DNA of 64,000 nucleotides from an uncultured beta proteobacterium (GTDB taxonomy: Bacteria > Pseudomonadota > Gammaproteobacteria > Burkholderiales > Burkholderiaceae_C). Positions 1-10,788 of the stretch are shown piece after piece. The stretch spans positions 1-64,000 of the forward strand of contig CAIYMN010000272.1 of the NCBI GenBank assembly GCA_903927295.1. The letters run 5' to 3'. The position numbers and the translations under genes were made by a program. Within the stretch, counting starts at the first letter, position 1, and the number at the start of each line of letters is the position of its first letter. The notes beneath the pieces were generated by a model. That model was not told where the DNA came from and ran no database searches. It saw nothing but the letters and a program-made list of their open reading frames with translations.

Positions 1-1035
1 ACAGCGTTGGCCTGTGGTGCCGATGATTTCGACGCCAGCGTGCGCAACATTGTCGAAGTCTGGAAGAACATCCATGCCGATCAGGTCTACCGGGCCGACT
101 CTCTGAGCATGTTGCGTTCCGGCGCCACCCTGATGACCCTGCTGTCGCTGGGTTGGCTGATCGCCAAGTGGCGCCACATGAAGCCACGCTCCCTGCTCAA
201 CAATGCGCCGGCACTCGATCTGCTCAAGCGCATCGCGCCGCTGGAGCGCCTGCCCCAGCTGATTCGCGAGGGTCACATCCAGGCGCTGGCTGTGACTGCT
301 TCGAGCTACACCTCGGGCGAACACATCACGTTCTTTGATGGTGAGCCGCGCCTGCTGCCCTGGGTGCGCTCAAGGCGACGCTCGGTTCGTGATCGCATCC
401 GTTATGAGCATCTGCTGGCCTCCTCGGCCATTCCCTTTGTCTTTCCGGCGATGGCGCTGCAGATCGACGGCAATTCCGAGTATTTTGGCGACGGCTCGAT
501 GCGCCAGTCGGCACCAGTGGCGCCGGCCATCCACCTCGGAGCCAGCCGGATACTGGTGATTGGCGCCGGGCGCCTGGCTGAGCCACGAAGCGGACTTCCC
601 AGCGGCAGGAGCAGCACTTATCCGTCGCTGGCGCAGATTGCCGGTCACGCGCTGTCCAGCATTTTTCTGGATGCGCTGGCGGTCGATGTGGAACGCATGC
701 GCCGCATCAACCTGACCATGTCACTGGTGCCTGCCGAGGCACGCAGCGCCAGCGCGCTACGTCAGGTGGACCTGTTGCTGATCTCGCCCTCGCAAAGACT
801 GGATGACATCGCCGCGCGCCACATCGGCGATCTGCCGGCACCCGTGCGCACCATGCTCGGTGGTGTTGGCGTCTCCACCAAGGCTGCCGATGTGAAAGGT
901 TCGGCCCTGGCCAGCTACCTGCTGTTCGAATCGAGCTACACGCGGGAACTGATGGCCTTGGGTTACGCTGACGCGCAAAGGCAAATCAGCGAAATACGCC
1001 AGTTCTTCAGCTGGGCCGACCCGGCTCCTGTTTGA
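1..1035 (+). CDS. Patatin-like phospholipase family protein, C-terminal part (5' end lies outside the window)
   Basis: ORF open at window start; [11 protein letters not shown]...[21 protein letters not shown] patatin-like DG motif region. Confidence 0.75.
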   Translation, partial: TALACGADDFDASVRNIVEVWKNIHADQVYRADSLSMLRSGATLMTLLSLGWLIAKWRHMKPRSLLNNAPALDLLKRIAPLERLPQLIREGHIQALAVTASSYTSGEHITFFDGEPRLLPWVRSRRRSVRDRIRYEHLLASSAIPFVFPAMALQIDGNSEYFGDGSMRQSAPVAPAIHLGASRILVIGAGRLAEPRSGLPSGRSSTYPSLAQIAGHALSSIFLDALAVDVERMRRINLTMSLVPAEARSASALRQVDLLLISPSQRLDDIAARHIGDLPAPVRTMLGGVGVSTKAADVKGSALASYLLFESSYTRELMALGYADAQRQISEIRQFFSWADPAPV

Positions 1036-1801
1036 AAGACGCTGCCAACGCCGAACTGTGGCGCGCCAGCAGATTGCTGTCCAGCCCGACGGCAACGAAC
1101 AGTCCCCCGATGTCGATGTAGTGTCGCGCCAGCTTCTCGTCAGCCATCAGAATGCCTGGCGCCTTGCCTGCGCTGGCAATGCGCTTGAAAGCGTCCTCCA
1201 TGGCCGCACGCACCTGTGGGTGATCCTGCTCGCCGACGTGTCCAAGCGACGCCGACAGATCGGCCGGTCCGATAAAGACGCCATCAACGCCCTCTACCGC
1301 CGCAATGGCGTCCAGGTTGTCGAGCGCGGTTTGCGTTTCAGCCTGCACCAGCACGCAAACCTGCTCATTGGCGTGCTTCGCGTAATCGGCGATGCGGCCC
1401 CATCGCGAGGCCCTGGCACCGGCCATGCCGCGAATGCCCTGCGGCGGGTAGCGCGATGCCTGCACAATGGCGCGCGCCTGCTCGGCGGTATCCACCATCG
1501 GCGCCAGGATCGTCTGCACACCCAGGTCCAGATACTGCTTGATGATGGTGGTTCCCACATGGCCATGCCCGACGGGCACGCGGGCAATGGCATGCGATGC
1601 CGGATAGGCTGCAATGACCTGCAGTTGCGCCAGAATCGAATTCAGATCGTTGGGCGCATGTTCACCATCGATCAAGAGCCAGTCAAAGCCGGCACCGGCG
1701 CAAATCTCGGTCGTATAGGGATTGGCCAGCCCCAGCCACAGGCCAATCTGCAACTGCTTTTGTGCCAGCGCGCGTTTGAATGAATTGACGGGATGTTTCA
1801 T
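1007..1801 (-). CDS. hpaI: HpcH/HpaI aldolase (4-hydroxy-2-oxoheptanedioate aldolase type)
   Basis: [34 protein letters not shown] and [15 protein letters not shown] signatures. Confidence 0.9.
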   Translation of the reverse strand: MKHPVNSFKRALAQKQLQIGLWLGLANPYTTEICAGAGFDWLLIDGEHAPNDLNSILAQLQVIAAYPASHAIARVPVGHGHVGTTIIKQYLDLGVQTILAPMVDTAEQARAIVQASRYPPQGIRGMAGARASRWGRIADYAKHANEQVCVLVQAETQTALDNLDAIAAVEGVDGVFIGPADLSASLGHVGEQDHPQVRAAMEDAFKRIASAGKAPGILMADEKLARHYIDIGGLFVAVGLDSNLLARHSSALAASFKQEPGRPS

Positions 1802-2840
1802 GATGCCTGCGTGCTTGTCGCGTAGCGCTCACGCGCCAGCGCTGCACCAGCGGCCAGTGCCTGCAACTTCTTCCAGGCGACATCACGGCTCATCGGAGCC
1901 ATGCCACAGTTGGTACAGGGAAACAGACGGTTCTGCGGCACGAATTGCAGTGCCTTGCCAATCGTATCGGCCACCTGCTCTGCGGTTTCGACCTCGTCGC
2001 TGGCGACATCGATGACACCCACCATCACGTCCTTGCCCGCCAGCAAGGCCATCAGATCCGGTGGTACATGCGAGTGATAGCACTCCAGGCTGACCTGCTG
2101 GATGCTGCTTTGGGCCAGTGCCGGAAAAATCGCCTCGTACTGCCGCCATTCGCTGCCCAAAGTCTCTTTCCAGTCCACATTAGCCTTGATGCCGTAACCG
2201 TAGCAAATGTGTACCGCCGTGGTACAGGTCAAACCCTGAGCCGCACGCTCCAGCGCTTTCACGCCCCAGTCGGCGGCGTCCTGCATGTAAACATTGAAGG
2301 CCGGTTCGTCAAACTGGATGATGTCAACACCGTCAGCTTGCAGTGCCAGCGCCTCCTGGTTCAGCAACTCCGCAAACGCAAAAGCCATCTTGACCTTGTC
2401 ACCATAGAAGCGATCAGCCACCGTATCGACAATCGTCAACGGTCCGGGCAAGGTGAACTTGAGCTTCTTGCTGGTGTGGGCACGCGCCAGTTGCGCCTCG
2501 AAAGCGTGGACCCGGCCCTTGAGTTTCAACGGTGCAATAACCTGGGGTACCTGAGCGTCATAGCGGCCGTTACGGATGCCCATGGTGACCTTGTGCTCGA
2601 AATCAATGCCCTCGACCTGCTCCAGAAAGCCGTGCACAAAATGCTGGCGCGACTGCTCACCGTCACCGACGATGTCCAGGCCAGCGTCCTCCTGTGCCTT
2701 GATCCACAGCAGCGTGGCGTCGGCCTTGGCCTGCTGCAAGTCTGCGCCCTGCATCTTCCATTGCGGCCACAGTTTTTCGGTTTCTGAAAGCCAGGCTGGT
2801 TTGGGCAGACTGCCTGCGATGGATGTTTGAAACAAGTGAA
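1798..2840 (-). CDS. Cobalamin-independent methionine synthase-like (MetE C-terminal type)
   Basis: [38 protein letters not shown] zinc-site region; start approximate because the listed ORF extends too far upstream. Confidence 0.8.
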
Positions 2841-2882
2841 ACTCCAGAAATAAAGGGAAATCCAATGGGCTACCGCATTGTG

Positions 2883-3227
2883 TCAGCGCAAGGAAGAATG
2901 CGCATAGTGCTCTCGCATGCAGCGTGAATTGAGCAGCAAACCCGTGACAAGTGTATAGAGAACCACCGAACCCAGAATGACGGCTGCCAGGGTCCATGAT
3001 CGACCAGTCTGCTGGCGCATCTGCACCAGAGAAAGCAAAGCTGCCAGCCAGCTGGCACTGGCGCCATAGGCACAGACCTGCAGCACGACGAGCGTGCCGC
3101 GCTTTCGGTAGAAGAACAGCAGCGGCGCCGCCATGCAAAGCGCCACCAGCAGCCAGTTTCCCGCGCGAAAGTAATGCGCCGCCGTCAGCAAAGCCGCAAA
3201 CACGAAAAGACCTCTGCGCAAGTTCAT
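2883..3227 (-). CDS. Small integral membrane protein, function unknown
   Basis: About 115 aa hydrophobic ORF beginning MNLRRGLFVFAALLTAAHYF. Confidence 0.5.
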   Translation of the reverse strand: MNLRRGLFVFAALLTAAHYFRAGNWLLVALCMAAPLLFFYRKRGTLVVLQVCAYGASASWLAALLSLVQMRQQTGRSWTLAAVILGSVVLYTLVTGLLLNSRCMREHYAHSSLR

Positions 3228-3269
3228 GGGAACAACTCCTGCGATGACCATAACCGACGCCGCAAACAA

Positions 3270-3302
3270 AAATGCCCGCTATTAATTACATAGCAGGCAT
3301 TT
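3270..3302 (-). terminator. Terminator-like hairpin downstream of tRNA-Lys
   Basis: AAATGCCCGCTAT-taattac-ATAGCAGGCATTT inverted repeat (one mismatch) with flanking A/T runs. Confidence 0.6.
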
Positions 3303-3321
3303 CAGCATTCACAAGGCTTAT

Positions 3322-3397
3322 TGGTAGGATGTGCGAGATTCGAACTCGCGACCAACGGATTAAAAGTCCGCTGCTCTACCAACTGAGCTAACATCCC
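3322..3397 (-). tRNA. tRNA-Lys (anticodon TTT)
   Basis: GGGATGTTAGCTCAGTTGGTAGAGCAGCGGACTTTTAATCCGTTGGTCGCGAGTTCGAATCTCGCACATCCTACCA; cloverleaf pairs, CCA encoded. Confidence 0.97.
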
Positions 3398-3452
3398 ATC
3401 AGGTCCTCAAAAACGACGTTTTGATTATCCGGTAAAGCGTTGGATTGTAGCT

Positions 3453-4229
3453 TCATGCCGCAGCGCTACTTGGTGTGGCAGAAATTCGATCAAGAATCCA
3501 GCCCGCCGCACACTGACCAAAGGTCGCAGTCACACTGACCACCGAGCCGTAACCATGGCAATTGAGCGTTCCATCGCCCTCTACTTCGCAGGACGCATCG
3601 GGTTGCTGGACACTTTCGCGGCTGAAAACGCAGGCGATGCCGATCTTCTTGCCAGCAGCCGGTGCGCCGTGCTCCTTGCGCAGGCGATGGCGCAACTGCG
3701 CCAGCAAGGGATCATGCGTGCATTTTGACAAATCGTCGATGTCTACCAGATGGGCATGCCGTTTGCCGCCAGCGGCGCCAACCGAAATGAAAAGGCTTGC
3801 GCTGCTGCGTGCCCAGGCGGCCAGCGCGGTCTTTGCGCGCACCTGGTCACAGGCGTCGATCACAGCAGTGACGTCCGGCGGCATCAGTGCGGGCCAATTG
3901 CCGGGTTCGACAAATTCCTCCACGCAATTGACCTGGCAGTCCGGGTTGAAGGAGTGAACGCGCTCGCGCATCGCCAGCACCTTGGCCTGCCCCACCGTCG
4001 CCAGCACTGCATGAATCTGGCGATTGATGTTGGACTCAGCCACATGATCCAGATCGATCAGCGTCAAACGAGCCACACCGCTGCGCGCCAACGCCTCCAC
4101 GGCCCAGGATCCGACGCCACCAATACCGACAACGGCGACGTGGGCATCGTGAATTCGCTGTGCTCCGGTGACGCCATACAGGCGCGCCAAAGCGGCAAAT
4201 CGTCGGTCGGCGCTGACGCTGGCTTGCAC
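3453..4229 (-). CDS. tcdA: tRNA threonylcarbamoyladenosine dehydratase (ThiF/HesA family)
   Basis: DAHVAVVGIGGVGSWAVEALARSGVARLTLIDLDHVAESNINRQ. Confidence 0.9.
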   Translation of the reverse strand: MQASVSADRRFAALARLYGVTGAQRIHDAHVAVVGIGGVGSWAVEALARSGVARLTLIDLDHVAESNINRQIHAVLATVGQAKVLAMRERVHSFNPDCQVNCVEEFVEPGNWPALMPPDVTAVIDACDQVRAKTALAAWARSSASLFISVGAAGGKRHAHLVDIDDLSKCTHDPLLAQLRHRLRKEHGAPAAGKKIGIACVFSRESVQQPDASCEVEGDGTLNCHGYGSVVSVTATFGQCAAGWILDRISATPSSAAA

Positions 4230-4230
4230 G

Positions 4231-5004
4231 CTACTTGAGACGCGCCAGCCTGTCCTTTGCTGCCACTGCAGCTTCGGACTGTGGATAGGACTTGATCAGA
4301 TCTTCCAGCGACTTGCGTGCGGCGCGCGTATCCTTGAGCTCAATCTGGCAATTGGCAATGGACAGCACCGCTTCTGCGCTGCGTGGATGTTCGGGCTCCT
4401 TCGTCACGATGGTCCGAAAGTTGATCATCGCCTCCTTGTAGTCGCGCGTTGCGTACTGCGCATTGCCGAGCCAGAACAGGGCCGCCATGGAGTAACCGCT
4501 CTGGGGATAGCGTCGCAGGAAATCAAGAAAAGCCGGCTGGGCTGCCGCAAAATCACTCTTTCTGAATACCGCCAGCGCAGCCTCAAAGTCCCGCTTTTCC
4601 GCCGGTTCGGCCATAAATTCACGGCCATCGAGTGCAACCTTGACCGGCTCAAACTGGCGCAGCCTGTCGTTCACGCCTTGGCTTATATCCTTTTGCTTGC
4701 GCTGCAACTCTGCCAGGTCACGCGCCAACTGTTCATTCATGCCCCGGAGCTTTGCGGTGTCGGAACGCAGAACCTCAATCTGGTTTTGCAGTTCAAGCAG
4801 GCTGCGCCGCAAAGCGGCGTTTTCTTCACTGGCGCGGCTGCTGCCCTGCTCGGTCAGAAGTCGAACCGCCTCCACACGCTGGCGCAGATCAAGGATGGCC
4901 TTGCGCGCCTCCTCATCATCAAACAGGCCCGCAACAGCGACGACCGACCAGCAAGCGAACAAAAGCAGCCCCGCAGTGCGCACAAACATCGTGATTGCTC
5001 TCAT
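4231..5004 (-). CDS. cpoB: Tol-Pal system coordinator CpoB (YbgF)
   Basis: Coiled-coil N-term plus TPR tail (FPQSGYSMAALFWLGNAQYA-like); next to pal-tolB. Confidence 0.9.
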   Translation of the reverse strand: MRAITMFVRTAGLLLFACWSVVAVAGLFDDEEARKAILDLRQRVEAVRLLTEQGSSRASEENAALRRSLLELQNQIEVLRSDTAKLRGMNEQLARDLAELQRKQKDISQGVNDRLRQFEPVKVALDGREFMAEPAEKRDFEAALAVFRKSDFAAAQPAFLDFLRRYPQSGYSMAALFWLGNAQYATRDYKEAMINFRTIVTKEPEHPRSAEAVLSIANCQIELKDTRAARKSLEDLIKSYPQSEAAVAAKDRLARLK

Positions 5005-5015
5005 TGATGCCCAGC

Positions 5016-5543
5016 CTAGCGATAGCTGATCTCAGCGCGGCGATTTTTTGCCATGGCGGCCTCGTCATTTCCCGCCACCGCCGGCTTTTCCTTGCCAAAA
5101 CTCACTGCCTCAACCTGGGCGTCGGACACGCCAAGCAGGCCCAATGCGCTGCGCACTGCCTCCGCGCGCTTCTGCCCCAGCGCCAGGTTGTACTCACGAC
5201 CACCACGCTCATCCGTATGCCCTTCGATGGCCACTTTGCGTACCTTGTCGGCCTTGATAAAACGGGCGTGTGTCTCTATCAGGGTCTGAAATTCCGGTTT
5301 GATAAGGAAGCTGTCCAGATCAAAATAGACAATCCTCGGTCCACTCGGCACGGCTGCCTGGGAGCCGGACTTTTCTATATCGACCGAGGTCACCTTTCCC
5401 TTTTCAACAGCACTGCCATTGCCGGCTTCTGATGCGACAGGCGTTCCAGACTTGTCCTCCACCGGCACGTTATCGAGTTTCACCGAAGAGCCGCAAGCTG
5501 CCAGCAAGACCGTCGCAAAAAGAACCAACAACCATCGTTTCAT
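5016..5543 (-). CDS. pal: Peptidoglycan-associated lipoprotein Pal
   Basis: Lipobox LLAACGS; OmpA-like IEGHTDERGGREYNLALGQKRAEAV. Confidence 0.95.
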   Translation of the reverse strand: MKRWLLVLFATVLLAACGSSVKLDNVPVEDKSGTPVASEAGNGSAVEKGKVTSVDIEKSGSQAAVPSGPRIVYFDLDSFLIKPEFQTLIETHARFIKADKVRKVAIEGHTDERGGREYNLALGQKRAEAVRSALGLLGVSDAQVEAVSFGKEKPAVAGNDEAAMAKNRRAEISYR

Positions 5544-5565
5544 GTTTTACCCCTAGTCAAATGAA

Positions 5566-6858
5566 TTATTTCTGAAACGGACCCCAATCCGGCTCCCTGA
5601 TATTTCCGTTTTGCCCGGTCAGTCGGGCCTTGATTTTACCGTCCAGCGTCGTCGTCATCAGGACTTCACGCCCCTGCTGCTGGGTCGCGTAAACAATCAA
5701 GCGGCTGTTCGGAGCAAAGCTTGGACTCTCATCAGCCGTGGTGTCGGTCAGCGCGTTGACGGTGCCGCTCGCAACGTCCATCACGTGCAATTTGAAGACA
5801 CCGCTGACCCGAGAAATATAGGCCAGCCAGCGACCATCCGGACTGATGGCCGGAGAAATGTTGTAACTACCGGTGAAGGTCACCCTTTCGGCTGCACCAC
5901 CAAGCGCTGGCATCCGGTAAATCTGGGGCGCACCGCCCCGATCGCTGACAAAATAAATGTGCTTTCCGTCCGGGCTGTAGGCGGGCTCCGTATCAATGCT
6001 GCTGGATTCGGCAAGACGCCGCGGCTCGCCGCCGCTGACCGCCATCGCGTACAGCTGGGAGCCTCCGCCGCGGCTGAGCGTGACGGCCAGCGTGCTGCCA
6101 TCGGGCGACCACGCCGGGGCGCTGTTGGAGCCTCTGAAGTTGGCGATGAGTCGGCGCTTGCCGCTTCCCACTTCATGGGTGTAGACGACCGGCTTGCGCG
6201 ATTCAAACGAGACATAGGCAAGTTGACTCCCGTTGGGTGACCAGGCCGGTGAAATAATGGGCTCCGGACTCGACAAGGCAGACTGGGCGTTTTCGCCATC
6301 TGCGTCCGCTACCCACAACTGGTAGCGCTGCTGCAGCTTCGTCACGTAGGCAATGCGGGTTGAAAAGGCCCCTTTATCGCCGGTCAACTTTTCGTAAACA
6401 AAGTCGGCAATGCGGTGCGCCGACAAACGCAGGTCCGACGGCGTCACGGCGTAACTCTGGCCACCAAGGTCCTGCGCCCTGACGACATCCCACAACCTGA
6501 AGCGAACGTCATAACGACCGTCCACCAGTCGTGTCACGCTGCCCAGCACAAGAGAATCGGCGCCCTTTTGGCGCCAGACAGGCGCATCCGGCCGGCTCAA
6601 TTCGTCAAGCATGGACCCACTTGCGTCTACTGCGCGAAACTGTCCGCTGCGCTCAAGATCAGCCTGCACAATCGCAGCAATCTTCTGCGGCGAGCTGTCC
6701 TCTCCGCGAAAGGTGGCAAGCGCAATCGGCAACTGGTTTAGTCCAATGCCTGAAACATCGACCCGGAACTGCGCCTGTGCCGGGCTGGCAATGATCAGCA
6801 AAGCTCCTAGCACAAGGGCACAAAGTGCTTCAAACAGACGGTGGATTCGGCGAAACAT
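5566..6858 (-). CDS. tolB: Tol-Pal translocation protein TolB
   Basis: Beta-propeller repeats (PAWSPDGSTLAVTLSRGG etc.) and synteny with pal. Confidence 0.95.
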   Translation of the reverse strand: MFRRIHRLFEALCALVLGALLIIASPAQAQFRVDVSGIGLNQLPIALATFRGEDSSPQKIAAIVQADLERSGQFRAVDASGSMLDELSRPDAPVWRQKGADSLVLGSVTRLVDGRYDVRFRLWDVVRAQDLGGQSYAVTPSDLRLSAHRIADFVYEKLTGDKGAFSTRIAYVTKLQQRYQLWVADADGENAQSALSSPEPIISPAWSPNGSQLAYVSFESRKPVVYTHEVGSGKRRLIANFRGSNSAPAWSPDGSTLAVTLSRGGGSQLYAMAVSGGEPRRLAESSSIDTEPAYSPDGKHIYFVSDRGGAPQIYRMPALGGAAERVTFTGSYNISPAISPDGRWLAYISRVSGVFKLHVMDVASGTVNALTDTTADESPSFAPNSRLIVYATQQQGREVLMTTTLDGKIKARLTGQNGNIREPDWGPFQK

Positions 6859-7609
6859 GATCTTTCTGGTTCAAACAGTACAGGGCAAAATATTTTCCGA
6901 ATGCAGCCTGGGCCTGCATGGTACACACGGCAAAGCCCATTGCACCGTCGAGAAACCCCAAACGAAAAATATAACTGCGCAGGAATGCTACCACCCCGGC
7001 CAGAGCGGCTCGCAGCATGGAACTGTCTTGCCCTCTGGCAAAGCGCTGCTCTGCCCAGGCATGGCTGTACTGCTCAAGCTTGCGCCAATAGTGCGCAGGC
7101 GTGGGATAACTGTAGTGCAGCAGCGGTGAGCTCAGTTGCCCCGGCACACCGGCCGACAACAACACCCTCTCATGCACCAAATCATCGCTAAAGCGTGCCT
7201 GGTCGCGCTTGAATAGCCTTAGCACACGGTCCGGCGTCCAGCCGCAGTGGTGAATCCAATGACCGCAAAACTGTGTCAGCCTGGGGATTTCATAGGCATT
7301 GGCCGTCCCCTGCTGCAACGCCTCGCGGATCTGCCGAGACAGTTCCGGCGTGACCCGCTCATCGGCATCAATTGACAGCACCCAGGGGCAACTGGCCAAT
7401 TCGAGTGCGCGGTTCTTTTGCATTCCAAAGCCCGGCCACTGCTGTGCAACATGAACGCTGGCGCCCCGCGCGCGGGCCAGGTCTGCGGTGCCATCGGTGC
7501 TTGCCCCATCCAATACGATGATTTCATCGGCAAAAGACACGGCATCGAGGCATGCCTCAATGTTCGCGGCCTCATTGAGGGTGATGATGATGACGCTCAA
7601 TTGAGTCAA
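6830..7609 (-). CDS. Glycosyltransferase family 2 (LPS core WaaE/KdtX-like)
   Basis: LSVIIITLNEAANIEACLDAVSFADEIIVLDGASTDGT; TTG start at about 7609 proposed. Confidence 0.85.
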   Translation of the reverse strand: MTQLSVIIITLNEAANIEACLDAVSFADEIIVLDGASTDGTADLARARGASVHVAQQWPGFGMQKNRALELASCPWVLSIDADERVTPELSRQIREALQQGTANAYEIPRLTQFCGHWIHHCGWTPDRVLRLFKRDQARFSDDLVHERVLLSAGVPGQLSSPLLHYSYPTPAHYWRKLEQYSHAWAEQRFARGQDSSMLRAALAGVVAFLRSYIFRLGFLDGAMGFAVCTMQAQAAFGKYFALYCLNQKDHVSPNPPSV

Positions 7610-7737
7610 AGTGGATGATCTTCCATATTTCGTGGCCAGCGCAGAGCATAGCCGAACGCTGGCAGAAAGACGCACCAACGCAGCGTTGATAATAGGCGGC
7701 CCTGGCGTATCCCGCTGATTTCAAAGCCACCCTTTTC

Positions 7738-9006
7738 ATGCTCCGGTCGTTTTCCACCGTTCGCCTCTACCTGATTTGTTTCGCTGCGGTCTCTCTTGCC
7801 CTGCCGATCGGCATCATCAGTCTGGCAAAATTTCTGGCGGTGCTGGGGGCGCTGGCGGTTCTGTTTCACGGATGGCTTGCCGGACGCGAGTCGTCGAAAT
7901 TTTCTCCCGCCAGCGTGACCACCGTGATCCTGCTGGCTCTGCTGCTGCTGGCTATCAGCGGTCTGTGGAGTACCGGCTCAAGCGATGAGGTGCTGACCGC
8001 CCTGACCAAACACGGTCGATTGATCCTGATCCCGGTACTTCTGAGTCTGACTCGCTCGCGCAAGGATGCCCTGATCGCATTGGGTTTTTTTGTTGCTGGC
8101 CAACTGTTCTTGCTCGGCAGCACCTGGCTGCTGTCTTTCGGCATCGCGCTGCCCTGGGTCATGTCGAAAGAGGCGGGAATCTGCGACACCTGTTCGTTTG
8201 CGGTATTTTCCAGTTACCTTGATCAGTCGATCATGACAGCCGTGCTGGGGGCCATCTGCTGGCATCTGCGCAGCCTGGCGCCAACGCTTTACCGCACCCC
8301 GTTGGCGCTGCTGATCTGCGTGCTTGCTCTGGCCTGCGTATTCTTCATCTTTCAGGGTCGCACGGGGCATCTGGTCGCCATTGCCCTCCTGCTGGCAGCC
8401 ATCGCTTGGGAGTTCCCGCGACGCTTTCAGTCAAGAGTCCTGCTCGTTGCTTTGCTACTTCTGGTCGGGCTCGTCATAGGTTCCAGCAAGATGGGCGAAC
8501 GATTTCATGAAGTTGTCAGCAGCATCCAGCCCTTGAAGCCTCACAGCGAAGCCGCATCTTCGTCGGGCGTGAGACTCGACCTGTGGCATCACTCGCTGCA
8601 GTCGATTGCCGAGCGTCCCGGCCTGGGCACGGGCGTTGGCAGCTGGAATCTCGAATTCAGGAGACAGGAGGCCGTTCATGCGGGCGAGTTGCCGATCAAC
8701 GACGTCAGCAGCCAACACCATAACCCGCATCAGGAGTATCTGCTGTGGGGTGTGGAGATGGGCCTACCCGGGATCTTTCTGTTGTGTGCCCTCTTCGCAG
8801 CACTGTACCGTGACAGCCAGCAGCTTGCCATGCCCGAGCGCAGGGCAACGCAATCCGTCCTGCTGGCCCTGGTGGTCGCGTGCCTGTTCAATTGCGCGCT
8901 GCACGACGCCATGATTGGCGATTTCTTCTGCATCACGCTAGGGCTGCTGCTGGCTCTTCGCACGCCCGGCGCTGCACCGTCCTCATCCCTGCAAACGGGT
9001 GTCTGA
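7738..9006 (+). CDS. O-antigen ligase family membrane protein
   Basis: Polytopic; GLGTGVGSWNLEFRRQ...HHNPHQEYLLWGVEMGLPG Wzy/WaaL motif. Confidence 0.85.
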   Translation: MLRSFSTVRLYLICFAAVSLALPIGIISLAKFLAVLGALAVLFHGWLAGRESSKFSPASVTTVILLALLLLAISGLWSTGSSDEVLTALTKHGRLILIPVLLSLTRSRKDALIALGFFVAGQLFLLGSTWLLSFGIALPWVMSKEAGICDTCSFAVFSSYLDQSIMTAVLGAICWHLRSLAPTLYRTPLALLICVLALACVFFIFQGRTGHLVAIALLLAAIAWEFPRRFQSRVLLVALLLLVGLVIGSSKMGERFHEVVSSIQPLKPHSEAASSSGVRLDLWHHSLQSIAERPGLGTGVGSWNLEFRRQEAVHAGELPINDVSSQHHNPHQEYLLWGVEMGLPGIFLLCALFAALYRDSQQLAMPERRATQSVLLALVVACLFNCALHDAMIGDFFCITLGLLLALRTPGAAPSSSLQTGV

Positions 9007-9018
9007 AAGTCCACCGAC

Positions 9019-10788
9019 ATGTCCACTGCCACACTGCGATCACCGGTCCAACTGTTCCACAGACTGGCCCGCTTGCTGCCCTATTTCGGGACGCCCTACG
9101 CTGCCTGGTTCCTGGTGTTTGGCGCAACACTGGTCATGTCTGCCACGGAACCCCTGATTCCGGCATTGCTCCAGCCTTTGCTGGACAAAGGATTCCAGCA
9201 AGGCGCGCTGGCGATCTGGGCCATACCAGCTGCCCTGATCCTGCTTTTCGGCGTGCGGGGAATCGCCAGTTTTCTGGCGCAACTGGCACTGGCCAAGGTG
9301 ACCAACCGCGGCATGCTGATCATGCGCAATGCCATGTTTGACAAACTGCTGGATGCCAGACTCACGCTGTTCCAGCAGCAGTCCTCCAGCGCGCTGGCAA
9401 ACACCATCGTCTACGAGGTACAAACCGGCTCCGTGCTGCTCGTCAACTCCCTGACCACCTTGTTACGTGACAGCTTGACGCTGCTGGCGCTGGTGGCCTA
9501 CCTGCTTTACCTGAACTGGAAGTTGACTTTGATTGTGACCGCGCTGTTTCCGGCAGTGGCGTTCGTCATGCGCACGCTGTCCCGGCGTTTGTACCGGCTC
9601 ACCAAGGACAGCCAGGGTGCGACCGATGCGCTGGCCTACGTGGTCGAGGAAAATGTGCTCGCCCACCGTGACGTTCGCCTGCAGGCGGCTCAGGCATCGC
9701 AGGCCAGACGTTTTCATCTGTTGGGTGCTTCCCTGCAACGCTTGTCGATGAAGTCCACCACCGCCTCGGCGGCGATGACGCCGCTGACGCAGATGCTTGC
9801 CGCCTTTGCGCTGTCTGCCGTGATTTCGGTGGCGCTGGCGCAAAGCTCGACACATGGCACCTCGGTTGGCAGTTTTGCCGCCTTTGTCACCGCCATGTTG
9901 ATGCTGGTAGCCCCCATCAAGCATCTGTCCGAACTTGCCAACCCGATCACGCGCGGCCTGGCAGCCATGGAGCGGGGACTGGACCTGATCGGCTTGACCG
10001 TCAGCGAAACGGGCGGCAGTTTTTCCAAAACCAGAGCCCAGGGCGGCCTGCGTTTCGAACAAGCCTGCGTCAGATACCCTGACAGCACGGCGCCAGCACT
10101 GGACCAGTTCAGCCTCGATGTCCAGCCTGGCGAAATCGTTGCCCTGGCCGGCGCATCAGGTTCCGGCAAGACCACGCTGGTCAATCTTCTACCTCGCTTT
10201 ATCGAGTTGACGTCAGGCAGCATCGAACTCGACGGCCATGCTTTGCAGGACTGGGATCTGGTCTCGCTGCGAGCCCAGTTTGCGTTGGTCAGTCAGCATG
10301 TCCTGATGCTCAACGACAGTGTCGCGGTCAACGTCGCACTGGGTCAGACAATGGATCGGCAACGCGTTCTGGCTTGCCTGCAAGCAGCCAACCTTGCCGA
10401 CCTGATGGCAGAGCTCCCGAACGGCATCGACACCCTGGTCGGCCACAATGCCATGCAACTCTCGGGCGGCCAGCGCCAGCGCCTGGCGATCGCAAGAGCG
10501 CTTTACAAGGATGCGCCGGTACTGCTACTTGACGAAGCCACTTCGGCACTCGACGCCGAGTCAGAGCGCGCCATCCAGGACGCCCTGCAGCGCCTGATGC
10601 AGGGCCGAACCACGCTGGTGATCGCGCACCGTCTGTCCACCATCCAGCACGCCAAACGCATCATCGTGCTGGACAAGGGCCGCATCCTGGAATCCGGCAG
10701 CCACGCCGAATTGCTCGCTGCGCAGGGTGCTTACGCGCAGCTTTACCGGATGGGTTTCTCGACGTCGGGGACATTGCAGAGCGCCTAA
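9019..10788 (+). CDS. msbA: Lipid A export ABC transporter, ATP-binding/permease (MsbA)
   Basis: Fused TMD-NBD; GASGSGKTTLVNLLPRF, LSGGQRQRLAIARALYKDAPVLLLDEATSALD. Confidence 0.93.
   Translation: MSTATLRSPVQLFHRLARLLPYFGTPYAAWFLVFGATLVMSATEPLIPALLQPLLDKGFQQGALAIWAIPAALILLFGVRGIASFLAQLALAKVTNRGMLIMRNAMFDKLLDARLTLFQQQSSSALANTIVYEVQTGSVLLVNSLTTLLRDSLTLLALVAYLLYLNWKLTLIVTALFPAVAFVMRTLSRRLYRLTKDSQGATDALAYVVEENVLAHRDVRLQAAQASQARRFHLLGASLQRLSMKSTTASAAMTPLTQMLAAFALSAVISVALAQSSTHGTSVGSFAAFVTAMLMLVAPIKHLSELANPITRGLAAMERGLDLIGLTVSETGGSFSKTRAQGGLRFEQACVRYPDSTAPALDQFSLDVQPGEIVALAGASGSGKTTLVNLLPRFIELTSGSIELDGHALQDWDLVSLRAQFALVSQHVLMLNDSVAVNVALGQTMDRQRVLACLQAANLADLMAELPNGIDTLVGHNAMQLSGGQRQRLAIARALYKDAPVLLLDEATSALDAESERAIQDALQRLMQGRTTLVIAHRLSTIQHAKRIIVLDKGRILESGSHAELLAAQGAYAQLYRMGFSTSGTLQSA

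Noticed and set aside
1798-3138. 446-aa reading of the MetE-like protein
   Set aside because: N-terminal ~100 aa overlaps an upstream membrane-protein ORF out of frame and lacks MetE similarity.
10785-10788. Overlapping convergent stop codons of msbA and a glycosyltransferase
   Set aside because: Real but common in compact genomes; not remarkable on its own.
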